DNA from: TA-21 sp036558405
Lineage (GTDB): Archaea > Thermoproteota > Nitrososphaeria > Nitrososphaerales > Nitrososphaeraceae
Length of the DNA stretch: 64,000 nt
Direction: 5' to 3'
Assembly (NCBI GenBank): GCA_036558405.1
Contig: DATBFR010000068.1
Location: 46,922 to 110,921 of the forward strand
In this document: positions 54,230 through 63,160 of the stretch, piece after piece
Numbering within the stretch: position 1 is the first letter of the stretch
Layout of the letters: every line of letters begins with the position of its first letter
The notes under the pieces: generated by a model
Databases searched by the model: none
Told to the model about the DNA's origin: nothing
What the model saw: only the letters and a program-made list of their open reading frames with translations
Program-made: the position numbers and the translations under genes

Positions 54230-55456
54230 ATGTGGACTGTAGAACATCCAGCAAAAGTTGAGTACTTTGTTGGGAATGAAAAATCTCGGAAGGAAGTAAT
54301 ATCCTGGTTCAAATCGTGGATAAAAGGAACAAAGCCGATACTACTAATTGGTCCTCCTGGTGTAGGGAAGACATCAATGGTCCACACACTTTCACTTCAA
54401 TTTGGAGCTGACTTGATCGAGCTAAATGCGAGCGATAAACGAAATAGAATAGCATTAAGTGAGAGTATAATTCCCCTGTTAGAGAATTATAGCCTAATCG
54501 GAAAGCAGTTTCTTCTATTCTTGGATGAGGTCGATGGCTTATTCGGACGAGAAGATTTAGGTGCTATTGAGTTCTTATCATCTGCATTAAAAGAATCAAC
54601 CATACCGGTAATATTGGCTGCCAACGAAATAAATCAGGTTACTAGAAGTTTGTCTAAAGTTTGTAAGGTTATATCATTTCGAAATATACCGCCTCGCTTA
54701 AGTTTATTATATTTGAATCATTTTTTAGGTAAGAAGAAAATCTGGCTTTCTCCTGGACAAAGATTTTCGATAGTTAGAATGAGCTCAGGAGATATTAGGA
54801 AGATGATAAATGATGCACAAGCTCAAGTATTAGGATATTCAGCCTCCAGAGACGGTCATATGAACATAGATATTGAGAATGCAATTGACGGTTTTTTTTT
54901 AAGTCCTAATCTGGAAGATGCAATTAAGTTGATTTCATCCTCTAATGCCGTCTTTCGTGACTCACGATTTGGGATCTCCCCAGAGGATCGAAGGAAGGAC
55001 CTAATTTATGGTTTTTTTTCTAGTATCGTTACTTCCAATATTAATACCGCAACATTGGCAATTGTATTAGATGAACTTTCGAAAATAGACGCGATGTTGG
55101 GTAGATCTCTGGAAAAAAGGAACTGGAATATTTTAAGATACATATTACCTCTGATAACATATGCAATTTTTCCACATTCACGGTTGAAACAGTTACGGTA
55201 CAAACGTTACAGCTTAGGATTCCAACAGATGGGAAACATTGTCATGCGAGGACTTAGATTAAGAAATACGCTGAGAGGGCTAGCAAAAGAATTCCACACC
55301 TCCAATAGTAGATTAGGTTCACTTGTTCTACCTTATATCATCCAAGTCCTTGAAAGAACTTTGGATTCGCAAACTTATACTAGAAATTCGTTTCTTGATG
55401 ATAAATTAGCCGCAGCCTTGGATAAAGAAGTTGATAGACTATCGCCCAAGAGATAA
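54230..55456 (+). CDS. rfcL: replication factor C large subunit
   Basis: The 408-aa product starts MWTVEHPAKVEYFVGNEK, has Walker A GPPGVGKTSM, Walker B LLFLDEVDGLFG, sensor-1 ILAANEIN and SRSL-like SGDIRKMINDAQ. It is the RfcL clamp-loader subunit, which with RfcS loads PCNA. It is shorter than many archaeal RfcL (about 450-500 aa): the charged C-terminal tail with the PCNA-binding box is not obvious. It begins 34 bp after the 376-aa gene and may share its transcript. Confidence 0.92.
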   Translation: MWTVEHPAKVEYFVGNEKSRKEVISWFKSWIKGTKPILLIGPPGVGKTSMVHTLSLQFGADLIELNASDKRNRIALSESIIPLLENYSLIGKQFLLFLDEVDGLFGREDLGAIEFLSSALKESTIPVILAANEINQVTRSLSKVCKVISFRNIPPRLSLLYLNHFLGKKKIWLSPGQRFSIVRMSSGDIRKMINDAQAQVLGYSASRDGHMNIDIENAIDGFFLSPNLEDAIKLISSSNAVFRDSRFGISPEDRRKDLIYGFFSSIVTSNINTATLAIVLDELSKIDAMLGRSLEKRNWNILRYILPLITYAIFPHSRLKQLRYKRYSLGFQQMGNIVMRGLRLRNTLRGLAKEFHTSNSRLGSLVLPYIIQVLERTLDSQTYTRNSFLDDKLAAALDKEVDRLSPKR

Positions 55457-55710
55457 CAAATTAAAGTCCATGATTTTTTGTTACAATGGCGTTTAATTAA
55501 CTCGTGTAGTGATCGACCTTGCTAATTTGTCGGGATATGAACACGCAGATGTTTCCAAAGAACTAGAAATTATGTAGCAATACGATTGGAAATCGGAGTT
55601 TTCCCAATTTTCTGGATTTATAAAAAGGGGGATCTAATGATTTCAAATCTGAAGGCCAAAGTAACTAGACTTTTCGTGATTCCCAAGCGAAAGGCGAATT
55701 AATTTAGTTC

Positions 55711-55824
55711 ATGAACGAGCTCATTACCCAGCCTCTTGATTTAAGGGTAGAAAATAGTGGTTTGACCTACAAACCTGTGAAACCTGAAAAAGGTCGTGCT
55801 TTTACGCGAGCTGAATACGAATGA
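55711..55824 (+). CDS. small ORF, 37 aa
   Basis: An ATG frame encodes 37 polar residues (MNELITQPLDLRVENSGLTY then KPVKPEKGRAFTRAEYE). Composition is protein-like, but no family is known and the length is within chance. Confidence 0.3.
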   Translation: MNELITQPLDLRVENSGLTYKPVKPEKGRAFTRAEYE

Positions 55825-55836
55825 GTTCATAATCAG

Positions 55837-55847
55837 TTTATATATTT
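55837..55847 (+). promoter_or_regulatory. TATA box of the acyl-CoA carboxylase operon
   Basis: TTTATATATTT is centred 25 nt before the ATG at 55867. With archaeal spacing the transcript would start at or within a base or two of the ATG and so be leaderless. No ribosome-binding site precedes the ATG. Confidence 0.6.
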
Positions 55848-55866
55848 CTATTTTTTAGAGTTTACT

Positions 55867-57408
55867 ATGCATGATGAAGATCTAAAGCGCCTTTATGAGA
55901 TGAAGAATTCTGCGGAGTCAGGTGGGGGGAGTGATAGGGTAGCTGCTCAGCACTCTAAGGGAAAATTGACCGGGAGAGAGAGAATCGATTTATTACTTGA
56001 TAACGGTACTTTTGTTGAAATTGACAAGTATGTCATGCACAGGGCTCCTGATTCCGAAATAAAGAAGTACTACGGAGACGGCGTAATTATTGGTTTTGGA
56101 ACTATCAGTGGAAGACAGGTTTTCGTTTATGCCTATGATTTCACGATCTTGGGAGGTTCCTTGGGAGAAATGGCAGGGAAAAAAATTGTGAAGATTATGG
56201 ATCATGCCTTAAAGGTAGGTGCGCCAATCATTGGCATTCTCGATTCTGGGGGAGCGCGGATTCAGGAGGGAGTTATGAGTCTTGATGGCTATGGGGATAT
56301 ATTTTTTAGAAATACCATGGCATCAGGAGTCATTCCACAAATAACCGCAAGTATTGGACCTTGTGCCGGAGGTGCAGTATATTCTCCAGCCATGACTGAT
56401 TTTGTTATTATGGTAGAGAACATTGGACAAATGTTTGTCACTGGCCCAGAAGTAGTTAAAGAGGTATTGAGCCAAGAAGTATCTTTTGAGGAACTTGGAG
56501 GGGCACGAACTCATGCCACAAAATCAGGAGTTGCTCATTTTATAGCAGCCAATGAGTATGATTGTATGGATAAAATTAGAAAATTATTGTCTTACCTCCC
56601 CCAGAATAATAGCCAAGTACCAAACATACTTGAAACTACAGATGACTCTAATAGAATAGAAAAGGGCTTGTTGGAATTACTTCCGGAAAATCCTTATGAA
56701 CAATACGATATGAAAGATATTATCAAACTTATTGTAGATGATAAAGATTTCTTCGAAGTCCATGAAAATTTTGCTGAAAATATAATTGTGGGCTTTTCGA
56801 GAATGAACGGCAGAGTCGTAGGAATAGTTGCAAATCAACCACTATACCTAGCGGGGGCATTGGATATTAACTCATCAAATAAGGCAGCGCGTTTCATAAG
56901 ATTTTGCGATTCTTTTAATATCCCTGTCGTTACTCTAGTCGATACCCCTGGTTATTTACCAGGGACGGATCAGGAGCATAACGGAATCATAAGGCACGGG
57001 AGCAAGTTGCTCTATGCATATTGTGAAGCTACTGTTCCTAAAGTGACATGCATAGTAGGAAAGGCATATGGCGGCGCTTATATTGCGATGGGCAGTAAGA
57101 ATTTGAAAGCAGACATGAATTATGCCTGGCCTACTGCAGAAATTGCCGTGCTCGGTCCAGAGGCAGCAATAACAATCCTATACCGGAAGGATCTTAAGAA
57201 TTCTGCCAATGCAATCGCGACAAAGAAGAAATTGGCAAAAGAATACAGGGATAAATTTGCCAATCCATATATAGCCGCAGAAAAAGGTATAATAGATTTA
57301 GTGATTGATCCCATGGAAACTAGAGCGATGATTATCAGATCCTTAGAAATTCTATCAAACAAGCGGGAAGCAAGGCCATGGAAGAAACATGGTAACATAA
57401 ATCTTTAA
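55867..57408 (+). CDS. pccB: acetyl/propionyl-CoA carboxylase, carboxyltransferase subunit
   Basis: The 513-aa protein is a biotin-dependent carboxyltransferase: GKLTGRERIDLLLDNGTFVE near the N-terminus, GGSLGEMAGKKIVKIMDHAL, SGGARIQEGVMSLDGYG (acyl-CoA oxyanion loop), ASIGPCAGGAVYSPA, then the biotin side VDTPGYLPGTDQEHNGIIRHG, YGGAYIAMGSK and WPTAEIAVLGPEAA. In ammonia-oxidising archaea one such enzyme carboxylates both acetyl-CoA and propionyl-CoA in the 3HP/4HB cycle. It is the first gene of a three-gene operon with biotin carboxylase and BCCP. Confidence 0.96.
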   Translation: MHDEDLKRLYEMKNSAESGGGSDRVAAQHSKGKLTGRERIDLLLDNGTFVEIDKYVMHRAPDSEIKKYYGDGVIIGFGTISGRQVFVYAYDFTILGGSLGEMAGKKIVKIMDHALKVGAPIIGILDSGGARIQEGVMSLDGYGDIFFRNTMASGVIPQITASIGPCAGGAVYSPAMTDFVIMVENIGQMFVTGPEVVKEVLSQEVSFEELGGARTHATKSGVAHFIAANEYDCMDKIRKLLSYLPQNNSQVPNILETTDDSNRIEKGLLELLPENPYEQYDMKDIIKLIVDDKDFFEVHENFAENIIVGFSRMNGRVVGIVANQPLYLAGALDINSSNKAARFIRFCDSFNIPVVTLVDTPGYLPGTDQEHNGIIRHGSKLLYAYCEATVPKVTCIVGKAYGGAYIAMGSKNLKADMNYAWPTAEIAVLGPEAAITILYRKDLKNSANAIATKKKLAKEYRDKFANPYIAAEKGIIDLVIDPMETRAMIIRSLEILSNKREARPWKKHGNINL

Positions 57409-57422
57409 GGGGTGAGGTATTG

Positions 57423-58937
57423 ATGTCAAGAAAAATTACAAGTGTATTGATAGCCAATAGAGGAGAAATTGCCTTGCGGGTAATAAGAGCATGTAGGGAT
57501 ATGGGAATAAAATCTATTGCAGTTTATTCCGACGAAGATATTAGTTCTGTTCACGTTAAAAAAGCTGATGCCGCGTATCATATTGGACCGTCTCAAGCTG
57601 TGAAAAGCTATCTAGATATGAATAAAATAATGGAGGTTGCTTTGAATGTCGGCGCAGATGCTATTCATCCTGGATACGGTTTTCTATCTGAAAATTCTGG
57701 ATTCGCTGAAAAATGTGAAAAAAATAATATACTATTCATAGGTCCTGGTAGTGTTTGCATGGAACTTACTGGAGACAAGATGAAGTGTAAGGAGATAATG
57801 AAGGAAATCGGTGTTCCAACAGTGCCCGGAAGTGAAGGAATAATTGAAGAGGTTGATAAGGCAGTTGAAATTGCAGGAGCGGCTGGATATCCGGTTCTAC
57901 TAAAATCAGCATATGGAGGTGGAGGCAGAGGAATTAGGTTTGCAAACAATGATGAACAATTGAGGGAAGAATTTGAAATTGCTGCGGCCGAATCTAGAGC
58001 TGCGTTTGGAAAATCTGGTTTGTACGTTGAAAAGTTCTTACAAGGTATAAGACATATAGAGTATCAATTGGCACGGGATAGTTATGGAAACACACTTCAT
58101 TTATTTGAAAGGGAGTGTTCAATACAAAGGAGGCATCAAAAACTCGTGGAAATGTCTCCCTCACCGATCATGGATGAAGAGACTCGAAACAGGATTGGAA
58201 ATTTGGCCGTTAGTGCAGCTAAGGCTGTAGATTATCGTAATGCCGGAACGGCGGAATTCCTCAGAGACTCTGAAGGAAATTTTTACTTTATAGAAATTAA
58301 TTCACGATTACAAGTAGAACATCCTGTAACTGAGATGGTTACCGGCATCGATTTAGTAAAGCTCCAAATTAAGATAGCATCTGGTGAGGAAATACCCTTT
58401 AAACAACATGAATTGCAGTTGCGTGGATCTTCAATTGAATGTAGGATTAATGCGGAGGACCCATATCATGATTTCGCCCCTTCAGTTGGTGTTGTACCAA
58501 ATTGTAATTTACCCTATGGTCCTGGCGTTAGAGTCGATACGTATCTCTATCCAGGCTGTACGGTATCAGGATATTATGATTCACTCGTCGCCAAACTCGT
58601 AGTCTGGGGTCAAGATTTCGATGAAGCTAGAACTAGGATGATTGGGGCAATAGACGAATTCTTAATCGAAGGAATTAGTACAGCTCTTCCACTCTATAAA
58701 ACCATAATGAACGAAGAAAATTTTGTGAAAGGTAATATTTCAACTGAATACTTGGAGAAATTCGAGTTAATAAAGAGGATGGAGGATGATGCAAAAGCAA
58801 AGCTTGCAAAACTTGTCGATTCTTCAGTTGCTGCCGCTTTAATTCAAACTGAGTTTCTTCGAAAAGGCGAAGCGCGAGACAACAATGTGAATTCTATCAC
58901 ACAACTACCAGCCTGGAATAGGAAAGTGGAATTATGA
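57423..58937 (+). CDS. accC: acetyl/propionyl-CoA carboxylase, biotin carboxylase subunit
   Basis: From ATG 57423 the product is 504 aa. It has the ATP-grasp biotin carboxylase blocks: SVLIANRGEIALRVIRACRD, AIHPGYGFLSEN, KSAYGGGGRGIRF (glycine-rich loop), FLQGIRHIEYQLARDSYG, RECSIQRRHQKLVEMSPSP, and FYFIEINSRLQVEHPVTEMV (metal and catalytic residues). A TTG lies directly upstream of the ATG; GGTGAG at 57411-57416 is the likely ribosome-binding site for the ATG. The stop overlaps the BCCP gene by 4 nt. Confidence 0.96.
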   Translation: MSRKITSVLIANRGEIALRVIRACRDMGIKSIAVYSDEDISSVHVKKADAAYHIGPSQAVKSYLDMNKIMEVALNVGADAIHPGYGFLSENSGFAEKCEKNNILFIGPGSVCMELTGDKMKCKEIMKEIGVPTVPGSEGIIEEVDKAVEIAGAAGYPVLLKSAYGGGGRGIRFANNDEQLREEFEIAAAESRAAFGKSGLYVEKFLQGIRHIEYQLARDSYGNTLHLFERECSIQRRHQKLVEMSPSPIMDEETRNRIGNLAVSAAKAVDYRNAGTAEFLRDSEGNFYFIEINSRLQVEHPVTEMVTGIDLVKLQIKIASGEEIPFKQHELQLRGSSIECRINAEDPYHDFAPSVGVVPNCNLPYGPGVRVDTYLYPGCTVSGYYDSLVAKLVVWGQDFDEARTRMIGAIDEFLIEGISTALPLYKTIMNEENFVKGNISTEYLEKFELIKRMEDDAKAKLAKLVDSSVAAALIQTEFLRKGEARDNNVNSITQLPAWNRKVEL

Positions 58938-59452
58938 CGGTGGAGTATAATATAGAAAATTTGAACCAGACTTTGACTGCATCAGTAGTCAACAGTCATC
59001 AGAATGGTAATTTCATAGTTTCAATCAATGGCAAAGAAAAAAAACTAAACATTGTTAGTTTGGATGCAACTCATTTTGATTTCATTTTGGATAACAAGTT
59101 CCATAGTAGTAGGATTGTGGAATCGTTAAGCTCACATGTCAAGCTTTTAATAGATGGACAAATCGTTTCCATAAAGAAACACACAAAGCTCGCAGAGATT
59201 TTAGGGAAGTCATTGTTACAGGGTGACAAAACATCTGGAGAAAATCGTCTAACCAGTCAAATCCCAGGCAGAGTAGTGGCAGTTATTGCAACAGTTGGTA
59301 GTGAAGTAAAGAAAGGCGATTCTGTCGCTGTTTTGGAATCAATGAAAATGCAGGTTGCTATTAAGGCTCACAAGGACGGCAAAATAAAAGAAATTAAAGT
59401 TAAGGAAAGTGCTACTGTTTCAAGAAATGACGTCGTGGCCATTATTGAATAA
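58934..59452 (+). CDS. accB: biotin carboxyl carrier protein of acyl-CoA carboxylase
   Basis: The 172-aa product has an N-terminal linker domain of about 90 residues and a C-terminal biotinyl domain with the biotinylation site VLESMKMQVAI (Lys in the SMKM turn) and GRVVAVIATVGSEVKKGDSV before it. Its Lys carries biotin between the carboxylase and carboxyltransferase sites. The ATG overlaps the accC stop (ATGA). Confidence 0.95.
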   Translation: MTVEYNIENLNQTLTASVVNSHQNGNFIVSINGKEKKLNIVSLDATHFDFILDNKFHSSRIVESLSSHVKLLIDGQIVSIKKHTKLAEILGKSLLQGDKTSGENRLTSQIPGRVVAVIATVGSEVKKGDSVAVLESMKMQVAIKAHKDGKIKEIKVKESATVSRNDVVAIIE

Positions 59453-59514
59453 GGATCTTTATCATTTAATTTAATGTTAGTAAAATAATACCTGCGTCAC
59501 TGCCATTCATATGG

Positions 59515-60006
59515 TCACATTTTGTTCAGTTCAGTTTTTATTAAATCATAATCTGGCTCGATCAATGGGTTATCGGAAATCCAGCGGTATGTTATCTTTC
59601 CTTCTTTGTCAAGGATAAATATGGATCTTTTAGCAGCATAGTAATCAGTTAAAGGACCGAGATCCTTCATAACAATTCCATACATAGATATTGCTTCGCG
59701 TTTATAGTCACTCAGTATTGGGAAATTGAGATTCCGATTTAACGAAAAGATCTTATTGGCGAAAGGTCCGTCAACCGAAATACCTATTATTGTCGCACCG
59801 ACACTTTGAAGTTCAGATAACGAATCTTTAAATTCGCACATTTCCTTAGTGCAAACTGGAGATTCAGCTGCAGGAAAAAAAGCTAAGACAGTTTTTGTTC
59901 CTCTTATTTCACTTAGTTTATGCATATGCATATCAGTATCAGGAAGTTCAAATTCTGGTGCTTGGTTACCAACTATTGCAAGGCCCTTGTTTTCTTTATC
60001 AGACAT
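59515..60006 (-). CDS. peroxiredoxin (BCP/PrxQ type)
   Basis: The 163-aa thioredoxin-fold protein has AFFPAAESPVCTKEMCEF, where the first Cys is the peroxidatic and the second (five residues on) the resolving one as in BCP/PrxQ enzymes. QAPEFELPD at the start and GISVDGPFANKIF plus FPILSDYKREAI are further marks. It reduces peroxides with thioredoxin. It is convergent with the carboxylase operon. Confidence 0.92.
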   Translation of the reverse strand: MSDKENKGLAIVGNQAPEFELPDTDMHMHKLSEIRGTKTVLAFFPAAESPVCTKEMCEFKDSLSELQSVGATIIGISVDGPFANKIFSLNRNLNFPILSDYKREAISMYGIVMKDLGPLTDYYAAKRSIFILDKEGKITYRWISDNPLIEPDYDLIKTELNKM

Positions 60007-60137
60007 GAAACTATTGAAATTCTTCCTAAATTATAATATTTGGTTTTTAAAAGTACCATCTAGGATCTATCTCAAGGGTCTGGGGAATAATTATGAATTA
60101 AAGATTAATCTTCGTCATAGTATCGGCAAACTCATTT

Positions 60138-60464
60138 TTAATCTGATTTTTTAGCGTGATATGATGGTAAGAGGTATTCCTTCACACAGTAAGCGCATAG
60201 CAGCAACCTAGGTTCATGTCTGTCATACTCGCTTTCGTAACTGTCATCTATTTCCTGCAGCATGTCTATTTTTGATTCGATATTGTCCTGGCATTCAGTT
60301 AGTCTATCATCGCAAATATCACACTTGTTTATTACGGCTTTAAACCGCCTAGCGTACTCTGTTGCTGGTAAGGTTGAAGGGCCATAGCAAGATCCAAGTC
60401 CAAGTGCTAGTCTAATTTGGGGTCCAAGTATTCTGCTATATTCGTAAGATGCTGGCCTCTTCAT
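60138..60464 (-). CDS. hypothetical protein with two Cys pairs, 108 aa
   Basis: The 108-aa product has CDIC near residue 48 and CAYC near residue 91, so one zinc site can form over a helical insert (LTECQDNIESKIDMLQEIDD). The N-terminal 40 residues are unlike known families. It is arranged head-to-tail with the 97-aa zinc-ribbon gene upstream (33 bp) and may be in one transcript with it. Function is unknown. Confidence 0.55.
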   Translation of the reverse strand: MKRPASYEYSRILGPQIRLALGLGSCYGPSTLPATEYARRFKAVINKCDICDDRLTECQDNIESKIDMLQEIDDSYESEYDRHEPRLLLCAYCVKEYLLPSYHAKKSD

Positions 60465-60497
60465 CTTTTGCTTAGGTAGGCTAATGTATTCAAATTA

Positions 60498-60791
60498 TTA
60501 CAGTACTGGCTCACGTTCGTACACTTTTTCTATACAGGAATCACAATATTTTTCTAATCTGGTTGCACCCTGCTTGTCATCACTAACATCGAATGTGACC
60601 ATTTTAGTAGGGATGCCGCCACATATTGAACAATCACCGCCTGCTAACTTCTTGAGTACCGACTCTTTGACTACCTGCGAAACATTAGACTTGAGGATCT
60701 TGTGTATTACTTCCAGTTTGTCTGAAGTAATTTTGATATTCTGAATTGTTCCTTTATTTTTCCTTATTCTTAATTCCTCTGCCGCTGTCAT
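60498..60791 (-). CDS. small zinc-ribbon protein, 97 aa
   Basis: The N-terminal half is helical and charged (LRIRKNKGTIQNIKITSDKL; IHKILKSNVSQVVKESVLKKL); the C-terminal half is a zinc ribbon: CSICGG, then CDSC 28 residues later preceded by RLEKY. The ending matches the products at 2871 (IERYCDTC) and the fragment at 21140 (LERYCENC). A role in nucleic acid binding is possible but unproved. It is divergent from the 132-aa gene 27 bp away. Confidence 0.6.
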   Translation of the reverse strand: MTAAEELRIRKNKGTIQNIKITSDKLEVIHKILKSNVSQVVKESVLKKLAGGDCSICGGIPTKMVTFDVSDDKQGATRLEKYCDSCIEKVYEREPVL

Positions 60792-60818
60792 GGTAAGATA
60801 AACTAACTAAGTTAGACA

Positions 60819-61217
60819 ATGAAATTATTTAAGTACTCTCATGTCTATATCAATAGGGAGAATAAGGGAAGAAAAGAATTGAACCAAGTCAAAGAATTGT
60901 TTGATTTCATAAACTCGGGTGGCCGCAGTGTTTTAAGTGGAAGTTCAAGAGCAGCATCAACAACAACCGAAGAAGAACCAAGACACGACGTTAGGATAAC
61001 TGAAGTTGTGGATGGTCTTATTGTTACTAGACCAGCAAGAAAGTACACTGACCTATCTAAGCAAGAACAAAATCAAGAATCAGAACCAGAAATAACTGTT
61101 CTAAATGATACTTGGGAGAAGGAACGAAGCAAAGCGGGTTCTTATCGTGTTCCTCTTCAAGGTATCAACGAAGTAAAAGAATTGTTTGACTTCCTAAGGT
61201 CGAATGGCAGAATCTAA
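60819..61217 (+). CDS. protein with two terminal VKELFDF repeats, 132 aa
   Basis: The product holds the same motif at both ends: NQVKELFDFINSGGR near residue 22 and NEVKELFDFLRSNGR at the C-terminus. Between them is a Ser/Thr/Glu-rich, mostly disordered region (RAASTTTEEEPRHD) with one strand-like part (VRITEVVDGLIVTRPARKY). The repeats look like short amphipathic helices for protein docking. It is divergent from the zinc-ribbon gene at 60498. The family is not recognised. Confidence 0.55.
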   Translation: MKLFKYSHVYINRENKGRKELNQVKELFDFINSGGRSVLSGSSRAASTTTEEEPRHDVRITEVVDGLIVTRPARKYTDLSKQEQNQESEPEITVLNDTWEKERSKAGSYRVPLQGINEVKELFDFLRSNGRI

Positions 61218-61267
61218 GTGTAGGACTCAGTCTCTTGTTCCTGTGGGTTAATTAGTAATTCAGTACA

Positions 61268-61756
61268 TCAGTGGCATGTGACACTAACGTCGTCGACAAG
61301 TGTCTCAACATCGCCATTCTCGTGTATAACTGTCACCTGCTGTATCCTGAGTTTTGTGTTTGGTTCGCTGCCTTGACCGTTAAATTTGCCCTTCAATACA
61401 GTGCTAAATGTAGTATCGCCTCCAGTTTCCACCAGGGCCGTTTGTGCTTCCTTTTCGTGTACTATGTATTTAGTCCCAGATGTCATTCCTACGGCGTGAG
61501 CACTATATGACGCAGTTGCGTCCTGAAGAACATTGCCGTCATTATCGATTTTTTCTTTAAATACGAACTTTACAACCCCGATGACCGCTACTTCCTCGCC
61601 ACTGCACGCAGTGACAAATGAAGACTCAAACGGTGTTTCAAAGTGTATAGTCTTTCCATAACTGGGGGCTACAGCACTACCCGCTACCAATATCATAACA
61701 AACGTTACTATACCTGAAATCATGCCTAAACCCTTCCTCCACCCACTCAATTTCAT
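61268..61756 (-). CDS. exported protein, 162 aa
   Basis: The 162-aa product has a basic start (MKLSGWRKGLG) and a hydrophobic signal segment (MISGIVTFVMILVAGSAVA), with a likely cleavage after SYG or AVA. The mature part looks all-beta (VIGVVKFVFKEKIDNDGN; FSTVLKGKFNGQGSEPNT; RIQQVTVIHENGDVETLVDD) and has Cys only at FVTACSGEE and at the end (VTCH), which may form one disulfide. The family is not recognised. It is divergent from the Cys-ladder gene by 165 bp, so the two exported proteins may be regulated together. Confidence 0.55.
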   Translation of the reverse strand: MKLSGWRKGLGMISGIVTFVMILVAGSAVAPSYGKTIHFETPFESSFVTACSGEEVAVIGVVKFVFKEKIDNDGNVLQDATASYSAHAVGMTSGTKYIVHEKEAQTALVETGGDTTFSTVLKGKFNGQGSEPNTKLRIQQVTVIHENGDVETLVDDVSVTCH

Positions 61757-61921
61757 AATTACGCCACTTTATCTCTGCTATTTAACCCTTTTTAGACTGA
61801 TACTATAGATGACAACGAATTATAGGGAATCTAGTACAGCGAAGAAAATGCAGTGAATAATATTGCATGATCAGCGGCCAGTTCGAATTATTATCCCATG
61901 TGCTAGAAAGTTTTTATAGAT

Positions 61922-62887
61922 GTGGGGAAAAGTAGCCCCGTGATCATCTCGTCAATATTCGTTTTGCTCGTAATGGCTTCACTATTGATTAGCACGTTGA
62001 CAGTTGCTAACTCCATAATGTTTCAACAGTCTGTTCATGCGGCTGATAATTGTGATGCCACTTCCACATGCCAAAACACCCAGACGGGAACTGGTAATAA
62101 TCAGGAGAATAATTGTACTGATTCCTCTACATGTAAGAACGACGCTACCGGTGACAGGAATACTCAACTTAATCGATGTGAATCATCTCCTGGAGTTGAA
62201 CTTACGTTCGGATGTTTCAATGGGGCAATAGGTAACGACAATGCTCAAAAAATTACATGTAACGAAATAGAAGATACAGTTTTGGGATGTTTCAACGCGG
62301 TTGGTGGTAACGGAAATACCCAAAATCTCAATTGTGCTAACGTTGAATTACTCGGTTGTTCCAACGCTGTTATAGGGAACAACAATTTCCAGGAAACTAA
62401 TTGCAATTCCGTAGGGGAATTTGGGTGTAGGAATCAAGTGATAGGTAGCAACAACAGACAGGTTATTAGTTGTACTGATGTGGGTGTTATTTGTAACGTA
62501 TCCGCAGATGAAAATAATAACATTCAAAATCTGAAATGTACGGATGTTGGTTTTGCGTGTCAGGATAGCGCAACTGGGGACTCAAATACTCAAAATTTGA
62601 ATTGCTTCCTCGTTGGCGGAGCCTGTGCCGATCAAGTAGTCGGAGACGGAAATAGCCAAAATCTTGTATGTACACGGATGGTAAATGTTTGTGGCAATTT
62701 ACTTGGCTCATCTGAGTCACCTACTAATTCTAATACGCAGTCCACGACTTGTGCAAACGCTGGCTCCTGCCTGAATACTGGTGAAAACACCAACATATTG
62801 GCGAACGGGGCTGATTGTGAGAGTCACGAACCAGACACGACCACATACTGTCAGCCGAATCGAGTTATAATACGTCCAAATTCCTAA
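61922..62887 (+). CDS. exported Cys-ladder repeat protein with curlin-like GxxNxQ motif
   Basis: The 321-aa product begins at GTG with a signal segment (IFVLLVMASLLISTLTVANS), and VHA before ADNC is a likely cleavage site. The mature part has ten tandem units of about 21-27 residues, nine with exactly 14 residues between paired Cys: C-x5-G-x2-N-x-Q-x3-C, e.g. CFNAVGGNGNTQNLNC, CSNAVIGNNNFQETNC, CQDSATGDSNTQNLNC. Intervals between units are 5-11 residues. The N-x-Q ladder resembles curlin repeats; regular Cys would add a disulfide ladder. It is likely a rigid beta-solenoid or fibre on the cell surface (inference). The C-terminal about 40 residues are non-repetitive. Confidence 0.65.
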   Translation: MGKSSPVIISSIFVLLVMASLLISTLTVANSIMFQQSVHAADNCDATSTCQNTQTGTGNNQENNCTDSSTCKNDATGDRNTQLNRCESSPGVELTFGCFNGAIGNDNAQKITCNEIEDTVLGCFNAVGGNGNTQNLNCANVELLGCSNAVIGNNNFQETNCNSVGEFGCRNQVIGSNNRQVISCTDVGVICNVSADENNNIQNLKCTDVGFACQDSATGDSNTQNLNCFLVGGACADQVVGDGNSQNLVCTRMVNVCGNLLGSSESPTNSNTQSTTCANAGSCLNTGENTNILANGADCESHEPDTTTYCQPNRVIIRPNS

Positions 62888-62907
62888 ATGATAGCATATC
62901 TAATTTC

Positions 62908-63111
62908 TTAGTTTTTGTTTTCAGTAGTAAATTTAGAGAGATCACTAACCCAGCATTTATTGCATATCCTTTCTTCAGTTTCTTGCTTTATGCCTTCTTC
63001 AACAATAACTTCGAATACCAAGGCTCTACCATCAAGTTTGCCATACCTATCTAATCTGGGTCGTTCGTCAAATGGTTTTCCACATACGAAGCAGTTATAG
63101 AAACAGGAAGT
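62908..63111 (-). CDS. small zinc-ribbon protein without usual start codon
   Basis: A minus-strand frame encodes CFVCGKPFDERPRL ... RICNKCWVSDLSKF, two Cys pairs about 40 residues apart as in a zinc ribbon or treble clef. The charged middle (GIKQETEERI) looks like protein. The frame opens after a TAG at 63112-63114 and contains no ATG, GTG or TTG before the first Cys pair, so the start is unclear: a rare start codon, a frameshift upstream, or decay. The coordinates give the whole open stretch. Confidence 0.4.
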   Translation of the reverse strand, partial: TSCFYNCFVCGKPFDERPRLDRYGKLDGRALVFEVIVEEGIKQETEERICNKCWVSDLSKFTTENKN

Positions 63112-63160
63112 CTAGTAGCCAATCAGTGCGGCTATATATCTTATTCATTCATTTACCGCT

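Larger units (their letters stand above)
55457..55866. other. intergenic region before the carboxylase operon
   Basis: It holds one short ATG frame (55711-55824) and at its right end the acyl-CoA carboxylase promoter. The rest has no recognised feature. Confidence 0.4.
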
